Made by a program: the position numbers and the translations under genes
Origin: Magnetococcus sp. PR-3
GTDB taxonomy: Bacteria; Pseudomonadota; Magnetococcia; Magnetococcales; Magnetococcaceae
Direction of reading: 5' to 3'
Assembly: GCF_036689865.1 (NCBI RefSeq)
Contig: NZ_JBAHUQ010000043.1
Coordinates: forward strand, 1 to 43,138
Length of the DNA: 43,138 bases
In this document: piece by piece, positions 25,343 to 34,177 of the stretch
Numbering within the stretch: position 1 is the first letter of the stretch
Layout of the letters: each line of letters starts with the position of its first letter
The notes under the pieces: generated by a model
Seen by the model: only the letters and a program-made list of their open reading frames with translations
Database searches by the model: none
What the model was told of the DNA's origin: nothing

Positions 25343-26278
25343 TTACTGTGTGATGATTTTTGAGGATTTGATGCCATCAAAAGGTACCAGGGCAATCCAG
25401 TCCTGACCAGATAGCCCGCCATGCACCCGCTCTTGCCAGTGGCCTTCATCCCCCATGATAAACTCACGGTAACCATGGTCATGGTGTAGGTATGTTTGTC
25501 GGACACGGCGTACTTCAGAGAGAAAGCGTGCATCATCAAAACCAGTGCGGGTAATACGCCCTAAAAAGGCTCGGCAACCTGTGTCGGCTAGAAAACGGTC
25601 ACTGGTATGGTGTTCCAAATAGTGGTCCAGTAGATAATCTCCCCGGATGCCTAAACGGCTGAGATAGTCAGGAATCCACTGTTTACCACGGGTTAGCTGG
25701 GCCTCTAAGTGGACAAAACGGCGTAACCCACCATCCCCATACGCATAGATAAACAGTTTTCGCCACTGGGTTGGGGTGATCATCATGGTGGCCATGGCGG
25801 TCAGGACACAGCCCAACTGTCGGGCACGGATATCCAGAATACGCAGACGATCGTGGTTTTCAGCATGATACCCCGAACGCTGCTCTTTTAGAGTCAGTTC
25901 AAGGTAGGCACTGAGATCATCACTTTTATAGCGGTTAGCGCGATGGGTGGTGATACGTCCCAGGATGGTATCGATGACCAGTTCCAAGGCATCGGCAAAG
26001 GTGGTGAACTGTTTGGGGTCGCCATGAAGACCGTTATGTAGGTTGGCCACATGGGGAAGGACCAGCCCAATCTCATGAAGTAGGTCAAGCTCTTCACGTA
26101 GATCATGCACCCGTTGGGTAAAATCTTTGGGGGATCCTATGTTAGATGGATCGGTATGGGACCAGCGCCCCATACGTCGCATAAGTCGTTGAAAGGATAC
26201 AACGCGAAGTAGCCTTTTATCGCAATGATCATAACGATCATCACCAAGGGTTGAATGTGCATCCATGTGCAGACCCAT
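25343..26278 (-). CDS. unrecognised His/Arg-rich cytoplasmic protein
   Basis: A 311-residue protein starting MGLHMDAHS. AGGAGGT four bases before ATG 26278 fixes the start and indicates strong translation. No family recognised. It is predicted mostly helical and soluble, with no signal or membrane segment. It has many His, Arg and Asp residues, for example YDHCDKRLLR near residue 15, VHDLREELDLLHEIGL around 75, and LHHDHGYREF near 270. A His/Asp-based metal site is possible but unproven. It sits alone between hairpin clusters and the Ala-rich protein gene on the same strand. Confidence 0.7.
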   Translation of the reverse strand: MGLHMDAHSTLGDDRYDHCDKRLLRVVSFQRLMRRMGRWSHTDPSNIGSPKDFTQRVHDLREELDLLHEIGLVLPHVANLHNGLHGDPKQFTTFADALELVIDTILGRITTHRANRYKSDDLSAYLELTLKEQRSGYHAENHDRLRILDIRARQLGCVLTAMATMMITPTQWRKLFIYAYGDGGLRRFVHLEAQLTRGKQWIPDYLSRLGIRGDYLLDHYLEHHTSDRFLADTGCRAFLGRITRTGFDDARFLSEVRRVRQTYLHHDHGYREFIMGDEGHWQERVHGGLSGQDWIALVPFDGIKSSKIITQ

Positions 26279-26594
26279 GCTCACCTCCTTTGAAGTATTC
26301 AACTCATGAATAAGACATATTTCCATTGGCAAGGTTCGAATGAAAATTTTTATGCCCGCTAAGTTGAGTGTATGACGTGGGAGCCACGCTACGTTTCAAA
26401 GGTTTGCACGAGAGTCGGATGAGAAGAAAAAAAACCATGCATACGCAAGGGGTGGGTAAGCAGGTATCGACAGGTCGACCTGTTTGTCAGGCATGTTTCT
26501 AGGTTTGAGCTCAGTGTGGTTCGACCGGTTGGCCGAACCACAACATGGTTTGATCTTAATAGAGTGATTATGGAATTTTTGCCTTGCTGCAAAC
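26279..26594. other. gap between the two unrecognised genes
   Basis: No gene with a good start was seen; two short minus-strand frames here look like chance. The ribosome-binding site of the next gene, AGGAGGT, is at the left end (about 26283-26289). Confidence 0.4.
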
Positions 26595-27629
26595 TTAGAC
26601 GTTATCTCCTGCGGCATCCTCTGATGCGTTCATAATATAGATCAGTACTTTCCCAGCCCCACCGGATGCGTCGTTTACAATGGCTCTTACTCGGATTTTA
26701 TGGTTCCCGGTAAAATCGACCTGCAAAGAGTCTTGATCATCATATTTGGACCAGTACTGCTCCAGGTTGGAACCATCATTCACGCTAATGGCAACACCGT
26801 TATGGCCATTTTCAGGTTGGTAGTAATAGATTTTCAGGTCGTGCTCAGTCGGTGTTTCAACGTTCGTGTTTAAAGCGTTCGTGAGTTTGTAGGCACCTGC
26901 AGCACCAAACAGGGCGGAGTCGTTTTTTTGGAACCCAAAAATGTTGGCATAAACGGTCTCAGCCGTTCGTGCCGGAATGGCAATGGTACCTGCTTCTTCC
27001 GTCGCTGGCATCAAAACGGTTTTGCCATGGTGATTGTATAGGTCAGTAAAGGGGGAAAAGAGAAAATTGTAGTCAGAGTCGTTAATAATAAAATGTTGCT
27101 GCTGTTCATCTTTAAACATTAAGGGGGCCAATGCGCCAAAGACAACAGCTGTCACACCAAGAGCTGCAATCGCCACCGTTGTTGCGGAGGCTGCTGCCGT
27201 CGCCGCTGCGGCATCTTCCCCTGCGGCCATGCCGACAGCAATTTCAGCCTCAGAACCTTCTATGCCTGCTGTTGCATCGGCTTCAGCGACAGCACTGGCT
27301 TCCGACTCAGCCGCCTCAGCATCAGCCTCGGTCGTTGCACTTACGGGGTCACTGGCCCGTGCTTTTAAAAAGCCAGCAACGGTACCCAGTAGACCGGTCC
27401 CTGATATGGTTTCTGAAATGACGATAAAGGTTGAACCGCTGCCATTTTCAATATCTGTAACCTGTTCTTTATAGATATCAAATATTTTTTGTGGCATGGC
27501 ATGGTCCGCACTTTCTGGTCGGCAGGCCTTGTGCCAGAGGTTTAACTTTTCTCGCACACCATCTTTTGTTAAATCAAAGCTAATTTGCTGTGTGGCACTG
27601 GCATCTGATACATCAAAATCATAACTCAT
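26595..27629 (-). CDS. unrecognised protein: helical N-terminus, Ala-rich hydrophobic linker, beta-rich C-terminus
   Basis: 344 residues in three parts. Residues 1-95 are an acidic, probably helical domain with KLNLWHKACRPES. Residues 98-168 form an Ala/Glu-rich low-complexity segment that ends in a hydrophobic helix (VAIAALGVTAVVFGALAPLMF). Residues 175-335 look beta-rich, with YNFLFSPF, GTIAIPARTAETVYANIFGF, LKIYYYQPENGHNGVAI and a terminal KVLIYIMN. The strand pattern recalls actinoporin/fungal-lectin folds (a low-confidence resemblance, not a family hit). No signal peptide. It could be a pore-forming or membrane-associated effector; no immunity or secretion gene is adjacent. Confidence 0.65.
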   Translation of the reverse strand: MSYDFDVSDASATQQISFDLTKDGVREKLNLWHKACRPESADHAMPQKIFDIYKEQVTDIENGSGSTFIVISETISGTGLLGTVAGFLKARASDPVSATTEADAEAAESEASAVAEADATAGIEGSEAEIAVGMAAGEDAAAATAAASATTVAIAALGVTAVVFGALAPLMFKDEQQQHFIINDSDYNFLFSPFTDLYNHHGKTVLMPATEEAGTIAIPARTAETVYANIFGFQKNDSALFGAAGAYKLTNALNTNVETPTEHDLKIYYYQPENGHNGVAISVNDGSNLEQYWSKYDDQDSLQVDFTGNHKIRVRAIVNDASGGAGKVLIYIMNASEDAAGDNV

Positions 27630-27938
27630 CGTAACGCACCTTTGGTAAAATTTATATTGTATCCATGCATATCATGAGTAATAAAATAAAGACAAGAAGT
27701 AATCTTAAGGTGTATGGGTTGATGTTAGAAAGGGCGTGTTATGGCCTGCCTTAAAATGGATTGTTAATTGTAAATATAAGATATACAAAATAGTTATTAT
27801 GGTTATATAGGGTCCGAGTATGAGCGAGTAAAGATTAATTGGCCGGGTGGGTTGTATATGTCTTTAGGTATTAAGATGTGTTGTGTCGGTGTGTGCTGGC
27901 ATCCATGATGTTGCTCGAGAAATTGGGATGCAGAGGCT
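27630..27938. other. AT-rich upstream region of the Ala-rich protein gene
   Basis: AT-rich non-coding stretch upstream of the 344-residue protein gene, presumably carrying its promoter. No individual element could be fixed. Confidence 0.4.
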
Positions 27939-28052
27939 TAGAGTACGGCAGCCACGGTAGAGTACGGCAGCCACGGTAGAGTACGGCAGCCACGGTAGAG
28001 TACGGCAGCCACGGTAGAGTACGGCAGCCACGGTAGAGTACGGCAGCCACGG
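27939..28052. repeat. six perfect 19-bp tandem repeats
   Basis: Unit TAGAGTACGGCAGCCACGG repeated six times without a mismatch or gap (114 bp), followed by TTGGATC. It lies between yajD and the unrecognised Ala-rich protein gene. Since 19 is not a multiple of 3 and no gene covers it, it is non-coding. Perfect identity indicates a recent slippage-type expansion. It could be an iteron-like protein-binding array or simply a variable-number minisatellite. Confidence 0.98.
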
Positions 28053-28093
28053 TTGGATCATGCAGGGGGGGATGTATGTTATCAGGTGCGATG

Positions 28094-28447
28094 TTACCCG
28101 CTATTTTGGCGTTCCATCATCGCTTTTAAATCGGCAAAAGGGTTATGGGTTGCGGCGGGTCCTTCATCTGGTTTTAAACCACTGCTGCCGTACATTTGGG
28201 CTTCGGTCATACGAGCATGCTCATTATCATGGCAGTACAGGCACAACAGCTCCCAATTGCTGCCATCTTCAGGATTGTTGAAATGGTCATGATCCTTGTG
28301 GTGAACCGTTAACTCTTGAAGGTTCTTGTGGTTGAACTCCCGCTGACAGCGGCCACATACCCAGGGGTAGATGCGCAGTGCCTTCTCACGGTAACCACCT
28401 GATTTCAGAAGTTTACTGATGCGACCTTGCAACTCGTCCATGCTCAT
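28094..28447 (-). CDS. yajD: YajD-family HNH nuclease
   Basis: Small HNH endonuclease-fold protein. The sequence GYREKALRIYPWVCGRC, LTVHHKDHDHFNNPEDGSN and LLCLYCHDNEH aligns throughout with E. coli YajD. The zinc cysteine pairs CGRC and CLYC and the HH..DH core are intact. The C-terminal NPFADLKAMM is the same as in E. coli. Its 117 residues match (115). The biological role is unknown. AGGAG six bases before ATG. It lies ten bases after the ETF-ubiquinone oxidoreductase stop, so it is likely cotranscribed. Confidence 0.95.
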   Translation of the reverse strand: MSMDELQGRISKLLKSGGYREKALRIYPWVCGRCQREFNHKNLQELTVHHKDHDHFNNPEDGSNWELLCLYCHDNEHARMTEAQMYGSSGLKPDEGPAATHNPFADLKAMMERQNSG

Positions 28448-28456
28448 ATCACACTC

Positions 28457-30094
28457 CTACAAATCTCGAAAATCTGGCCCATTGCCCCCCTCAGGTGGGG
28501 TCCAACGAATGTTGTTGAAGGGATCCTTAATATCACAGCTTTTACACTGGAGACAATTGCCCCCATGACGACGGTACTGAATAGTCCCGTCCTCGCTTTG
28601 TTTGACCTCAAAAACCCGTGCAGGGCAGTAGCGTAATTCAGGAAAACCGTAGGTTGCCCCTTTACGGGCAGGCAGCGCTGGATCACGCAACTGTAAATGC
28701 GTAGGTTGATCTTCCTCATAACTCAAACCGCTACTGGCCAAGGCCTGTTCCACCGACCGGCTGGTTGGAGTCTCTGTGAGCGGCTCACTATGCTGCCATG
28801 TCTGGTTGGCGGGCCATGGTTTTAATCGCGCCCGGTCCTGATCTTTCCAGCGTAGAGAAAAACCATTCTCCCCGTTGGCTCGTAACCCTGTCAGGGCGGC
28901 TACGGCCATACCCCCCAGTTTACCACCAACCCGAAAACCTGCTCTAACATTGCGCTCTTCCTGCAGCGTTTTGGCCAGATCAGAGGCTTCCCATGCGTGT
29001 TGATATGGGCTTAAACCGGTTTGGCTGACATCTCCATCACTCCATGCCTGAACCAATGTCTTGGCCGCTAAAATACCGGAGTGTATGGCCCCTTTAACCC
29101 CTTTTAACCGGGCAGGATTTAAAAACCCCGCACCATCCCCCACTAGGACACCACCGTTGAAAGTAAGCTTGGGTAGGGCCATCCACCCCCCCTGGCTAAG
29201 GGTGCGGGCACCATAACCAATGGCTGTGCCCCCCTTTAATAAAGGGGCAATGGTTGGGTGGTTTTTCCAGCGTTGAAAAGCGGCATAAGGGTCAAAGGTC
29301 GGGTCGGTATAGTCCAAACCAACCACCAGACCCAAAGCAATACGGTTTTCTGGCAGGTGATAGATAAACCCACCCCCATGGGACTGGGTCATAGGCCAGC
29401 CGACGGTGTGCCGGGTTGTGCCCGGTACACTTTTGGGGACCGACCAAAGCTCTTTGATGCCCAACCCGTAGGTTTGTGGGGTACACCCTTGGTTTAGCCC
29501 CAACTGTTCGATCAAAGGTTGGGTGAGGAAACCACGGGTGCCTTCAGCCAGGACAGTCAGTTTAGCCTGAATATTAATACCCGGTTGGAAGGTGGCCTTC
29601 TTCTCACCATGGCGGTCGATACCCATATCTCCGGTCACCACACCACTAATAGTCTCACCATCCTGCATGAGATCCACGGCGGCAAAACCGGGAAAGATCT
29701 CTGCACCCAGAGATTCAGCATGGTCAGCCAACCAACGGCAGAGAGCACCCAGGGCGTAGAGGTGGGCACCGTTATCGTGCCACTTTTTAGGGTGTGGCAA
29801 GGCGACGGCTCGGTTGGCCGTTAACATCTGCGTGGTGGCGTGTTTAACCGTGGTTAAAATCGGAGGGGGGGTTGAGGGGAGGGCATCATCCTGAAACAGC
29901 TGATCCAAGGCATCGGGTTCAACCAAGGCCCCTGAGAGTTGATGACCCCCAATACGGGCAGCTTTTTCTAAAATACAGAGTGTAATTTCCTGCTGCTGCC
30001 GTTTGGCTTGTTGCAAAACCGCAATGGCGGTTGCCAGCCCCGCTGGACCAGCACCGACGATGGCAATGTCATAGTGTAGGGTATCTCGGGTCAT
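28457..30094 (-). CDS. electron transfer flavoprotein-ubiquinone oxidoreductase
   Basis: Membrane-associated FAD/[4Fe-4S] enzyme that passes electrons from electron transfer flavoprotein (fatty-acid and amino-acid oxidation) to ubiquinone. The dinucleotide-binding motif is IAIVGAGPAGLATAIA. A ubiquinone/membrane loop and GDGAGFLNPARLKGVKGAI lie in the middle. The C-terminal ferredoxin-like part has CPARVFEV and GGNCLQCKSCDIKDP with the four cluster cysteines. Its 545 residues are typical. ATG 30094 is preferred to GTG 30100. No etfA/etfB neighbour is visible. It leads into yajD. Confidence 0.96.
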   Translation of the reverse strand: MTRDTLHYDIAIVGAGPAGLATAIAVLQQAKRQQQEITLCILEKAARIGGHQLSGALVEPDALDQLFQDDALPSTPPPILTTVKHATTQMLTANRAVALPHPKKWHDNGAHLYALGALCRWLADHAESLGAEIFPGFAAVDLMQDGETISGVVTGDMGIDRHGEKKATFQPGINIQAKLTVLAEGTRGFLTQPLIEQLGLNQGCTPQTYGLGIKELWSVPKSVPGTTRHTVGWPMTQSHGGGFIYHLPENRIALGLVVGLDYTDPTFDPYAAFQRWKNHPTIAPLLKGGTAIGYGARTLSQGGWMALPKLTFNGGVLVGDGAGFLNPARLKGVKGAIHSGILAAKTLVQAWSDGDVSQTGLSPYQHAWEASDLAKTLQEERNVRAGFRVGGKLGGMAVAALTGLRANGENGFSLRWKDQDRARLKPWPANQTWQHSEPLTETPTSRSVEQALASSGLSYEEDQPTHLQLRDPALPARKGATYGFPELRYCPARVFEVKQSEDGTIQYRRHGGNCLQCKSCDIKDPFNNIRWTPPEGGNGPDFRDL

Positions 30095-30269
30095 GATCAC
30101 GGGCCTCAGGTGGAGTTTCCCCCTTCTTTTTTGCGCCCAAACATGGTGGGTTCAAATAAGTCGGGTGATCAGCCGAGCCATGGAACAAAAGACGCAACTG
30201 GTGAGATTTCTGATCCATGGCATGACTTGGGAAGCATGAAGAAAACCTTGGGTAAAAGGCCCAATCGCC

Positions 30270-30629
30270 TTATTTCTTGGCTTCCTTCTCCAGTATTTCA
30301 AGCTCTTCCTTAAAGCGGGGAATTTGGCTCTCCATTCCGGCTACTTCATCAACCCGCAGGGCAAAGGCAATGCCGGTTCCAGGGCTGGCAAAATCACCAC
30401 CTTTGTGGATGGCATCCAGGATGAGTGTGGTCAGGTGTTCTTCAACCAACATCAGGGAGATATCCCGCTGAGTATCCAGGGTCAGTCCAAAAAAGGTACG
30501 TGCCTCATGAATACCAGTGCCACGTCCAGGCAAGATCGTAGCGCCAGTGGCGCCGGCTGCTTTGGCCGCATCAACAATACGATCGGTTAGATCGGTTCGG
30601 GACATCACAACGATCAACTTAAATTGCAT
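30270..30629 (-). CDS. PII-like signal protein associated with DUF1538 transporters
   Basis: Small trimeric ferredoxin-fold protein of the PII/GlnB superfamily, about 119 residues. The MQFKLIVVMSRTDLTDRIVDAA start corresponds to the family's beta1-alpha1. Differences from true GlnB are clear: the T-loop (ILPGRGTGIHEARTFFG) is short and has no Tyr51. The nucleotide B-loop is rewritten as GDFASPGTGIAFAL. It probably binds an adenine nucleotide or another small ligand. AAGGAG six bases before ATG. It is the last gene of the SH3-DUF1538-DUF1538 operon, 18 bases after the second DUF1538 gene, implying it regulates those membrane proteins. Confidence 0.88.
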   Translation of the reverse strand: MQFKLIVVMSRTDLTDRIVDAAKAAGATGATILPGRGTGIHEARTFFGLTLDTQRDISLMLVEEHLTTLILDAIHKGGDFASPGTGIAFALRVDEVAGMESQIPRFKEELEILEKEAKK

Positions 30630-30647
30630 GGTATGTCTCCTTCATAA

Positions 30648-31451
30648 TCAGGATTCTTGATCCTGTTGAGCAGCGTGCTGTTTTTTAAAATTACGATTGG
30701 AAAGCCACTCTGCCACTTGAGCATAGCCCATGACCGACATGATGGGAAACAGACTGGCAAACGCGATCAATCCAAAACCGTCCAGTGCCGGATTACGGCC
30801 TGGAATGGTGGCCGATAACCCCAGACCCAGTGCCGCCACCAGGGGCACGGTCACGGTGGAGGTGGTTACCCCGCCGGAATCATACGCTAAGGGGATAATC
30901 ATCTTGGGTGCAAAAAAGGTCTGGACGATGACCACCAGGTACCCGGCTACAATGTAATAGACCAGGTCATGCCCAGTGACAATACGAAAGGTACCCAGTG
31001 TAATCCCCACCGCGACACCAAAGGCCACGGCAATACGTAGGTGAAAAGGTTCTACCGCACCGCGTGAGACCTCTTGTGCCTTAATGGCCACCGCCAACAG
31101 TGAAGGCTCAGCAATGGTGGTGGAAAAGCCGATTAAAAAGGCAAAAAGATAGACCCACCCATAGCGCCACCAACCGGGATTATCCGGTACCTGTTCAGAA
31201 CCAAACACCAACATAGGGTCTGACAGTTGTGTGGCCATTAATTTCCCGATGGGGAACAAAGCTTTTTCCAGACCGGAGAGAAAAAGGGCCAAGCCCAACA
31301 GAACGTAGATAAATCCAATGATGGTATTGCGGGCGTGGGGTAGGGGTTTGCGCAACACTAGGAACTGAAAACCCACCAGTAACAACAGAATCGGTAGGAT
31401 ATCCCAGATGGTTTGGAAAAGGGTTTTCCCCAGTTCAAGGATCAGTTCCAT
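30648..31451 (-). CDS. DUF1538 membrane protein B (putative monovalent-cation/proton antiporter subunit)
   Basis: Polytopic inner-membrane protein of 267 residues, about seven hydrophobic segments. Two conserved motifs sit in likely broken helices: GFSTTIAEPSLLAVA in the first half and [15 protein letters not shown] in the second. Their similarity suggests an internal repeat. [15 protein letters not shown] is identical in the neighbouring DUF1538 gene. A pair of DUF1538 proteins (UmpA/UmpB) from a halophile has been reported to work together as a Na+(K+)/H+ antiporter; applying that here is inference. Its start lies three bases after the partner's stop. Confidence 0.85.
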   Translation of the reverse strand: MELILELGKTLFQTIWDILPILLLLVGFQFLVLRKPLPHARNTIIGFIYVLLGLALFLSGLEKALFPIGKLMATQLSDPMLVFGSEQVPDNPGWWRYGWVYLFAFLIGFSTTIAEPSLLAVAIKAQEVSRGAVEPFHLRIAVAFGVAVGITLGTFRIVTGHDLVYYIVAGYLVVIVQTFFAPKMIIPLAYDSGGVTTSTVTVPLVAALGLGLSATIPGRNPALDGFGLIAFASLFPIMSVMGYAQVAEWLSNRNFKKQHAAQQDQES

Positions 31452-31454
31452 GGC

Positions 31455-32207
31455 TCACCCCGTCCCCATGATAATGGTGCCATAGGCCATCACAAAGATC
31501 ATGGGCAACAGACTGGCAAAAGCAATTAAACCAAAACCATCAATCATAGGGTTGCGTCCGTGGATGACGGAAGCCAAGCCAACCCCCAGTGCGGTGACCA
31601 GTGGTACGGTGACTGTAGAGGTTGTGACACCACCGGAGTCAAAAGCGATACCGATAATGGCGTCGGGTGCAATAAAGGTCATACCCACCACAATGACATA
31701 GCCTGTGATAATCAGGTAGTGAACAGGCCAGCCTTTGATAATGCGCACCACCCCCAGCACAATGGCAAATCCAACCGATAGGGCGACACTTAAGCGTAGC
31801 CCCCATGCGTAGCTATCCATACTTTCTTGGCTGTTCTCAATCACCCCACCCCCGGCGGCCACACTGGCTGCTTCAGCGGCCACGGCAATGAGGGCTGGTT
31901 CGGCCACCGTGGTAGAAAAACCCAGTAGAAAAGCAAATAGGATCAGCCAGACAGCATTCCCTTTATAGGCGAGGTTATGGGCCATGTTTTCCCCAATGGG
32001 AAACAGTCCCATCTCCAGACCCCGTACAAAAAAGGTTAACCCCAGCATGACCATGATTAGGCCTGTGAGGATATCACCTGGATTGGGCAGTGGGCGTTGG
32101 AGTACAACCCCTTGGAAAAAGGCAATAACCAGAATGATAGGTAGCAGATCCCGAAAGGCATCTTTTAACCATAACAGTGGTACAAACCAAGCGCGGGCAA
32201 TGGACAT
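31455..32207 (-). CDS. DUF1538 membrane protein A (paired paralogue)
   Basis: 250 residues with about seven hydrophobic segments, clearly paralogous to the downstream DUF1538 gene. [18 protein letters not shown] and [18 protein letters not shown] are shared, as is [17 protein letters not shown] near the C-terminus. The two proteins probably form a hetero-oligomeric transporter, as reported for UmpAB-type pairs. It starts seven bases after the stop of the SH3-domain gene and ends three bases before the next start. The whole set is thus one operon with the PII-like gene. Confidence 0.85.
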   Translation of the reverse strand: MSIARAWFVPLLWLKDAFRDLLPIILVIAFFQGVVLQRPLPNPGDILTGLIMVMLGLTFFVRGLEMGLFPIGENMAHNLAYKGNAVWLILFAFLLGFSTTVAEPALIAVAAEAASVAAGGGVIENSQESMDSYAWGLRLSVALSVGFAIVLGVVRIIKGWPVHYLIITGYVIVVGMTFIAPDAIIGIAFDSGGVTTSTVTVPLVTALGVGLASVIHGRNPMIDGFGLIAFASLLPMIFVMAYGTIIMGTG

Positions 32208-32214
32208 ATCAAGC

Positions 32215-32874
32215 TCACATCAACGCATCGTACGGGGCCTGTTTCCCCCGACGACGCATAATGGCACCGGCAATCATACCTAAAATCAGCACGCCAGCAC
32301 CGGAAAGAAAAAATTGGGTTTCGGCACTCTTTTCCAGTACCCGTTTATCGGCGGTCACATTCTGCAGATCACGCTCCAGGGTGGCCACCCGCTGTTCCAG
32401 GTCCTGATTGGTTTTTTCCAGCTCAATGGCATTTTTAGAGACCCGTTTAATGTGCATAAGCTCAGACTCAAGACGTCGCTGATTGCGCAATTGGCCCTGT
32501 AGCTCAGCCAACTGTTCTCGCAAGCCGTCCCGGTCCCGGATCGCTTGATCTTTTTGGGCAATAGCTTGATCGAGCAGTGTTCGGGCAGCCGGCTGGTCGG
32601 AGAGATAACGACGGAGCACCCACCCTTCACGGCTGGTACGACTACGTACCCGATCCCAACCCTGATCCCCTTTTTCCAGGATCTCGACCCCTTCACCCGA
32701 TTTCAGAACCTGGCGAATGCGGTATTTATTGCCAGGGCCACCACGCATCATAATACGAAATTCGTCGGTGACATAGCGGGTTGCCGCATAGGATTCAAGA
32801 GCGAACCCCAGCATAAAAAACACCGCAAGTAGTAGCAAAAATATAGGTTTAGTCGATGGCCGTATTGAGCCCAT
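32215..32874 (-). CDS. SH3-domain/coiled-coil membrane protein (TIGR04211/YgiM type)
   Basis: 219 residues: an N-terminal signal/anchor ([19 protein letters not shown]), then a bacterial SH3 domain ([18 protein letters not shown] to [11 protein letters not shown]). A long coiled coil (about 95-185, e.g. [12 protein letters not shown]) follows, then one C-terminal membrane helix ([19 protein letters not shown]) with a basic MRRRGK tail. The domain order is that of E. coli YgiM. Its periplasmic SH3 could bind peptidoglycan or peptides. It is the first gene of the operon with the two DUF1538 genes and the PII-like gene, suggesting an envelope input to the transporter. Confidence 0.9.
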   Translation of the reverse strand: MGSIRPSTKPIFLLLLAVFFMLGFALESYAATRYVTDEFRIMMRGGPGNKYRIRQVLKSGEGVEILEKGDQGWDRVRSRTSREGWVLRRYLSDQPAARTLLDQAIAQKDQAIRDRDGLREQLAELQGQLRNQRRLESELMHIKRVSKNAIELEKTNQDLEQRVATLERDLQNVTADKRVLEKSAETQFFLSGAGVLILGMIAGAIMRRRGKQAPYDALM

Positions 32875-33123
32875 GACGCAGATATCCGTGACAAGTTAAT
32901 CGGTATAACCGAGTTTTTTGGCGGCTTGCCCTTGCACGCATTTATCTGTTTGATAATACGTGCTTGAATCCAATGGGAAAATGGGGCAAATTAAGCGCTT
33001 TTTTCATGCGCCGCTTCCCCACCGCCTATGGTCTGGGGCTGTGGCAATGAGTATAGTGAAGGGCTTCCCTTCCGGCAAGCGTACCTAACCGGTACGCCGA
33101 AGTTCATTTCAGGAGTAGACACC

Positions 33124-34008
33124 ATGCCCATGCGCAAACAGGTGGATAAGGTCAAAGTTCTCATTGAAGCACTACCCTATATGCGTGAGTTTGAGGGTAA
33201 GACCTTTGTGATCAAGTATGGTGGTAACGCCATGGTGGATGATGCTCTGAAAAATGCCTTCGCCCAGGATGTTATCCTCATGCGGCAAGTGGGTATTAAC
33301 CCCATTATTGTTCATGGTGGTGGTCCTCAAATTGGTCACATTATGCAGCGTATGGGCCTAGAGCCCAAGTTTATTGATGGTCTGCGCGTGACCGATGAAG
33401 ATACCGTCAGTGTGGTGGAGATGGTACTGGCTGGTAAGGTGAACAAGGATATTGTAAATCTGATTAATCTCAATGGTGGTCGTGCGGCTGGTCTGTCTGG
33501 TAAGGATGGCCATACCATTCAATCCCGTAAGCGTACCCATGTGCGTAAGGGACCTGACGTACAGGTACCTGAGATCATTGACTTGGGTTGGGTGGGGGAT
33601 GTGGAACGCATTGAGACCAACCTGCTAGATCGCTTCCGTGCTTCGGATATTATCCCCGTGGTGGCTCCGGTGGGTGTGGGGGCGAATGGTGAGACCTATA
33701 ACATCAATGCCGACTCTGTTGCGGGTCACATCGCCACCGCCATGCAGGCTGAAAAGCTGATTTTGCTCACCGATGTTCCCGGTGTGCAGGATAAAAATGG
33801 TGAGCTGATGAACCAAATTTTAGAAGGGGATGTGGATGAGTTGATCCGTAATGGTACGGTCTCCGGTGGTATGATCCCCAAGGTGGAAACCTGCCGTACG
33901 GCGCATGCGGGTGGTGTGAATGCCAGCCACATTATTGATGGTCGTATCGAGCACGCACTGTTGCTTGAGGTCTTCACCGACCGTGGTATCGGTACGGTTA
34001 TTCGTTAA
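33124..34008 (+). CDS. argB: acetylglutamate kinase
   Basis: Phosphorylates N-acetylglutamate, the second step of arginine biosynthesis; in many proteobacteria it is the target of PII and arginine feedback. [16 protein letters not shown] and [12 protein letters not shown] are the N-terminal substrate/phosphate motifs. [12 protein letters not shown] and [14 protein letters not shown] occur mid-protein, and [14 protein letters not shown] near the end. Its 294 residues are typical of the arginine-inhibited hexameric form, and an N-terminal helix is present. AGGAG about nine bases before ATG 33124 supports this start. It is divergent from the SH3-DUF1538-PII operon. Confidence 0.97.
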   Translation: MPMRKQVDKVKVLIEALPYMREFEGKTFVIKYGGNAMVDDALKNAFAQDVILMRQVGINPIIVHGGGPQIGHIMQRMGLEPKFIDGLRVTDEDTVSVVEMVLAGKVNKDIVNLINLNGGRAAGLSGKDGHTIQSRKRTHVRKGPDVQVPEIIDLGWVGDVERIETNLLDRFRASDIIPVVAPVGVGANGETYNINADSVAGHIATAMQAEKLILLTDVPGVQDKNGELMNQILEGDVDELIRNGTVSGGMIPKVETCRTAHAGGVNASHIIDGRIEHALLLEVFTDRGIGTVIR

Positions 34009-34030
34009 TCCTCGCTCCAATAAACCTCAT

Positions 34031-34071
34031 AAGGGGGCTAAGCCTGTTTTCAAGGCTTAGCCCCCTTTTTT
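34031..34071 (+). terminator. intrinsic terminator of argB
   Basis: AAGGGGGCTAAGCCT with its exact complement forms a 15-bp stem followed by TTTTTT. Confidence 0.92.
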
Positions 34072-34177
34072 ATGCCGTCATTCTGATCGGTTGCCCCGAC
34101 CCGCCATAAAAGCAGAAATAGGCATAAAATGGAGAGTAATGGATCTTCTCTACCCTTCCTTACGTTAGATATTATGA

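Noticed and set aside
27939-28052. CRISPR array
   Set aside because: The 19-bp units are directly contiguous with no spacers, and no cas gene is nearby.
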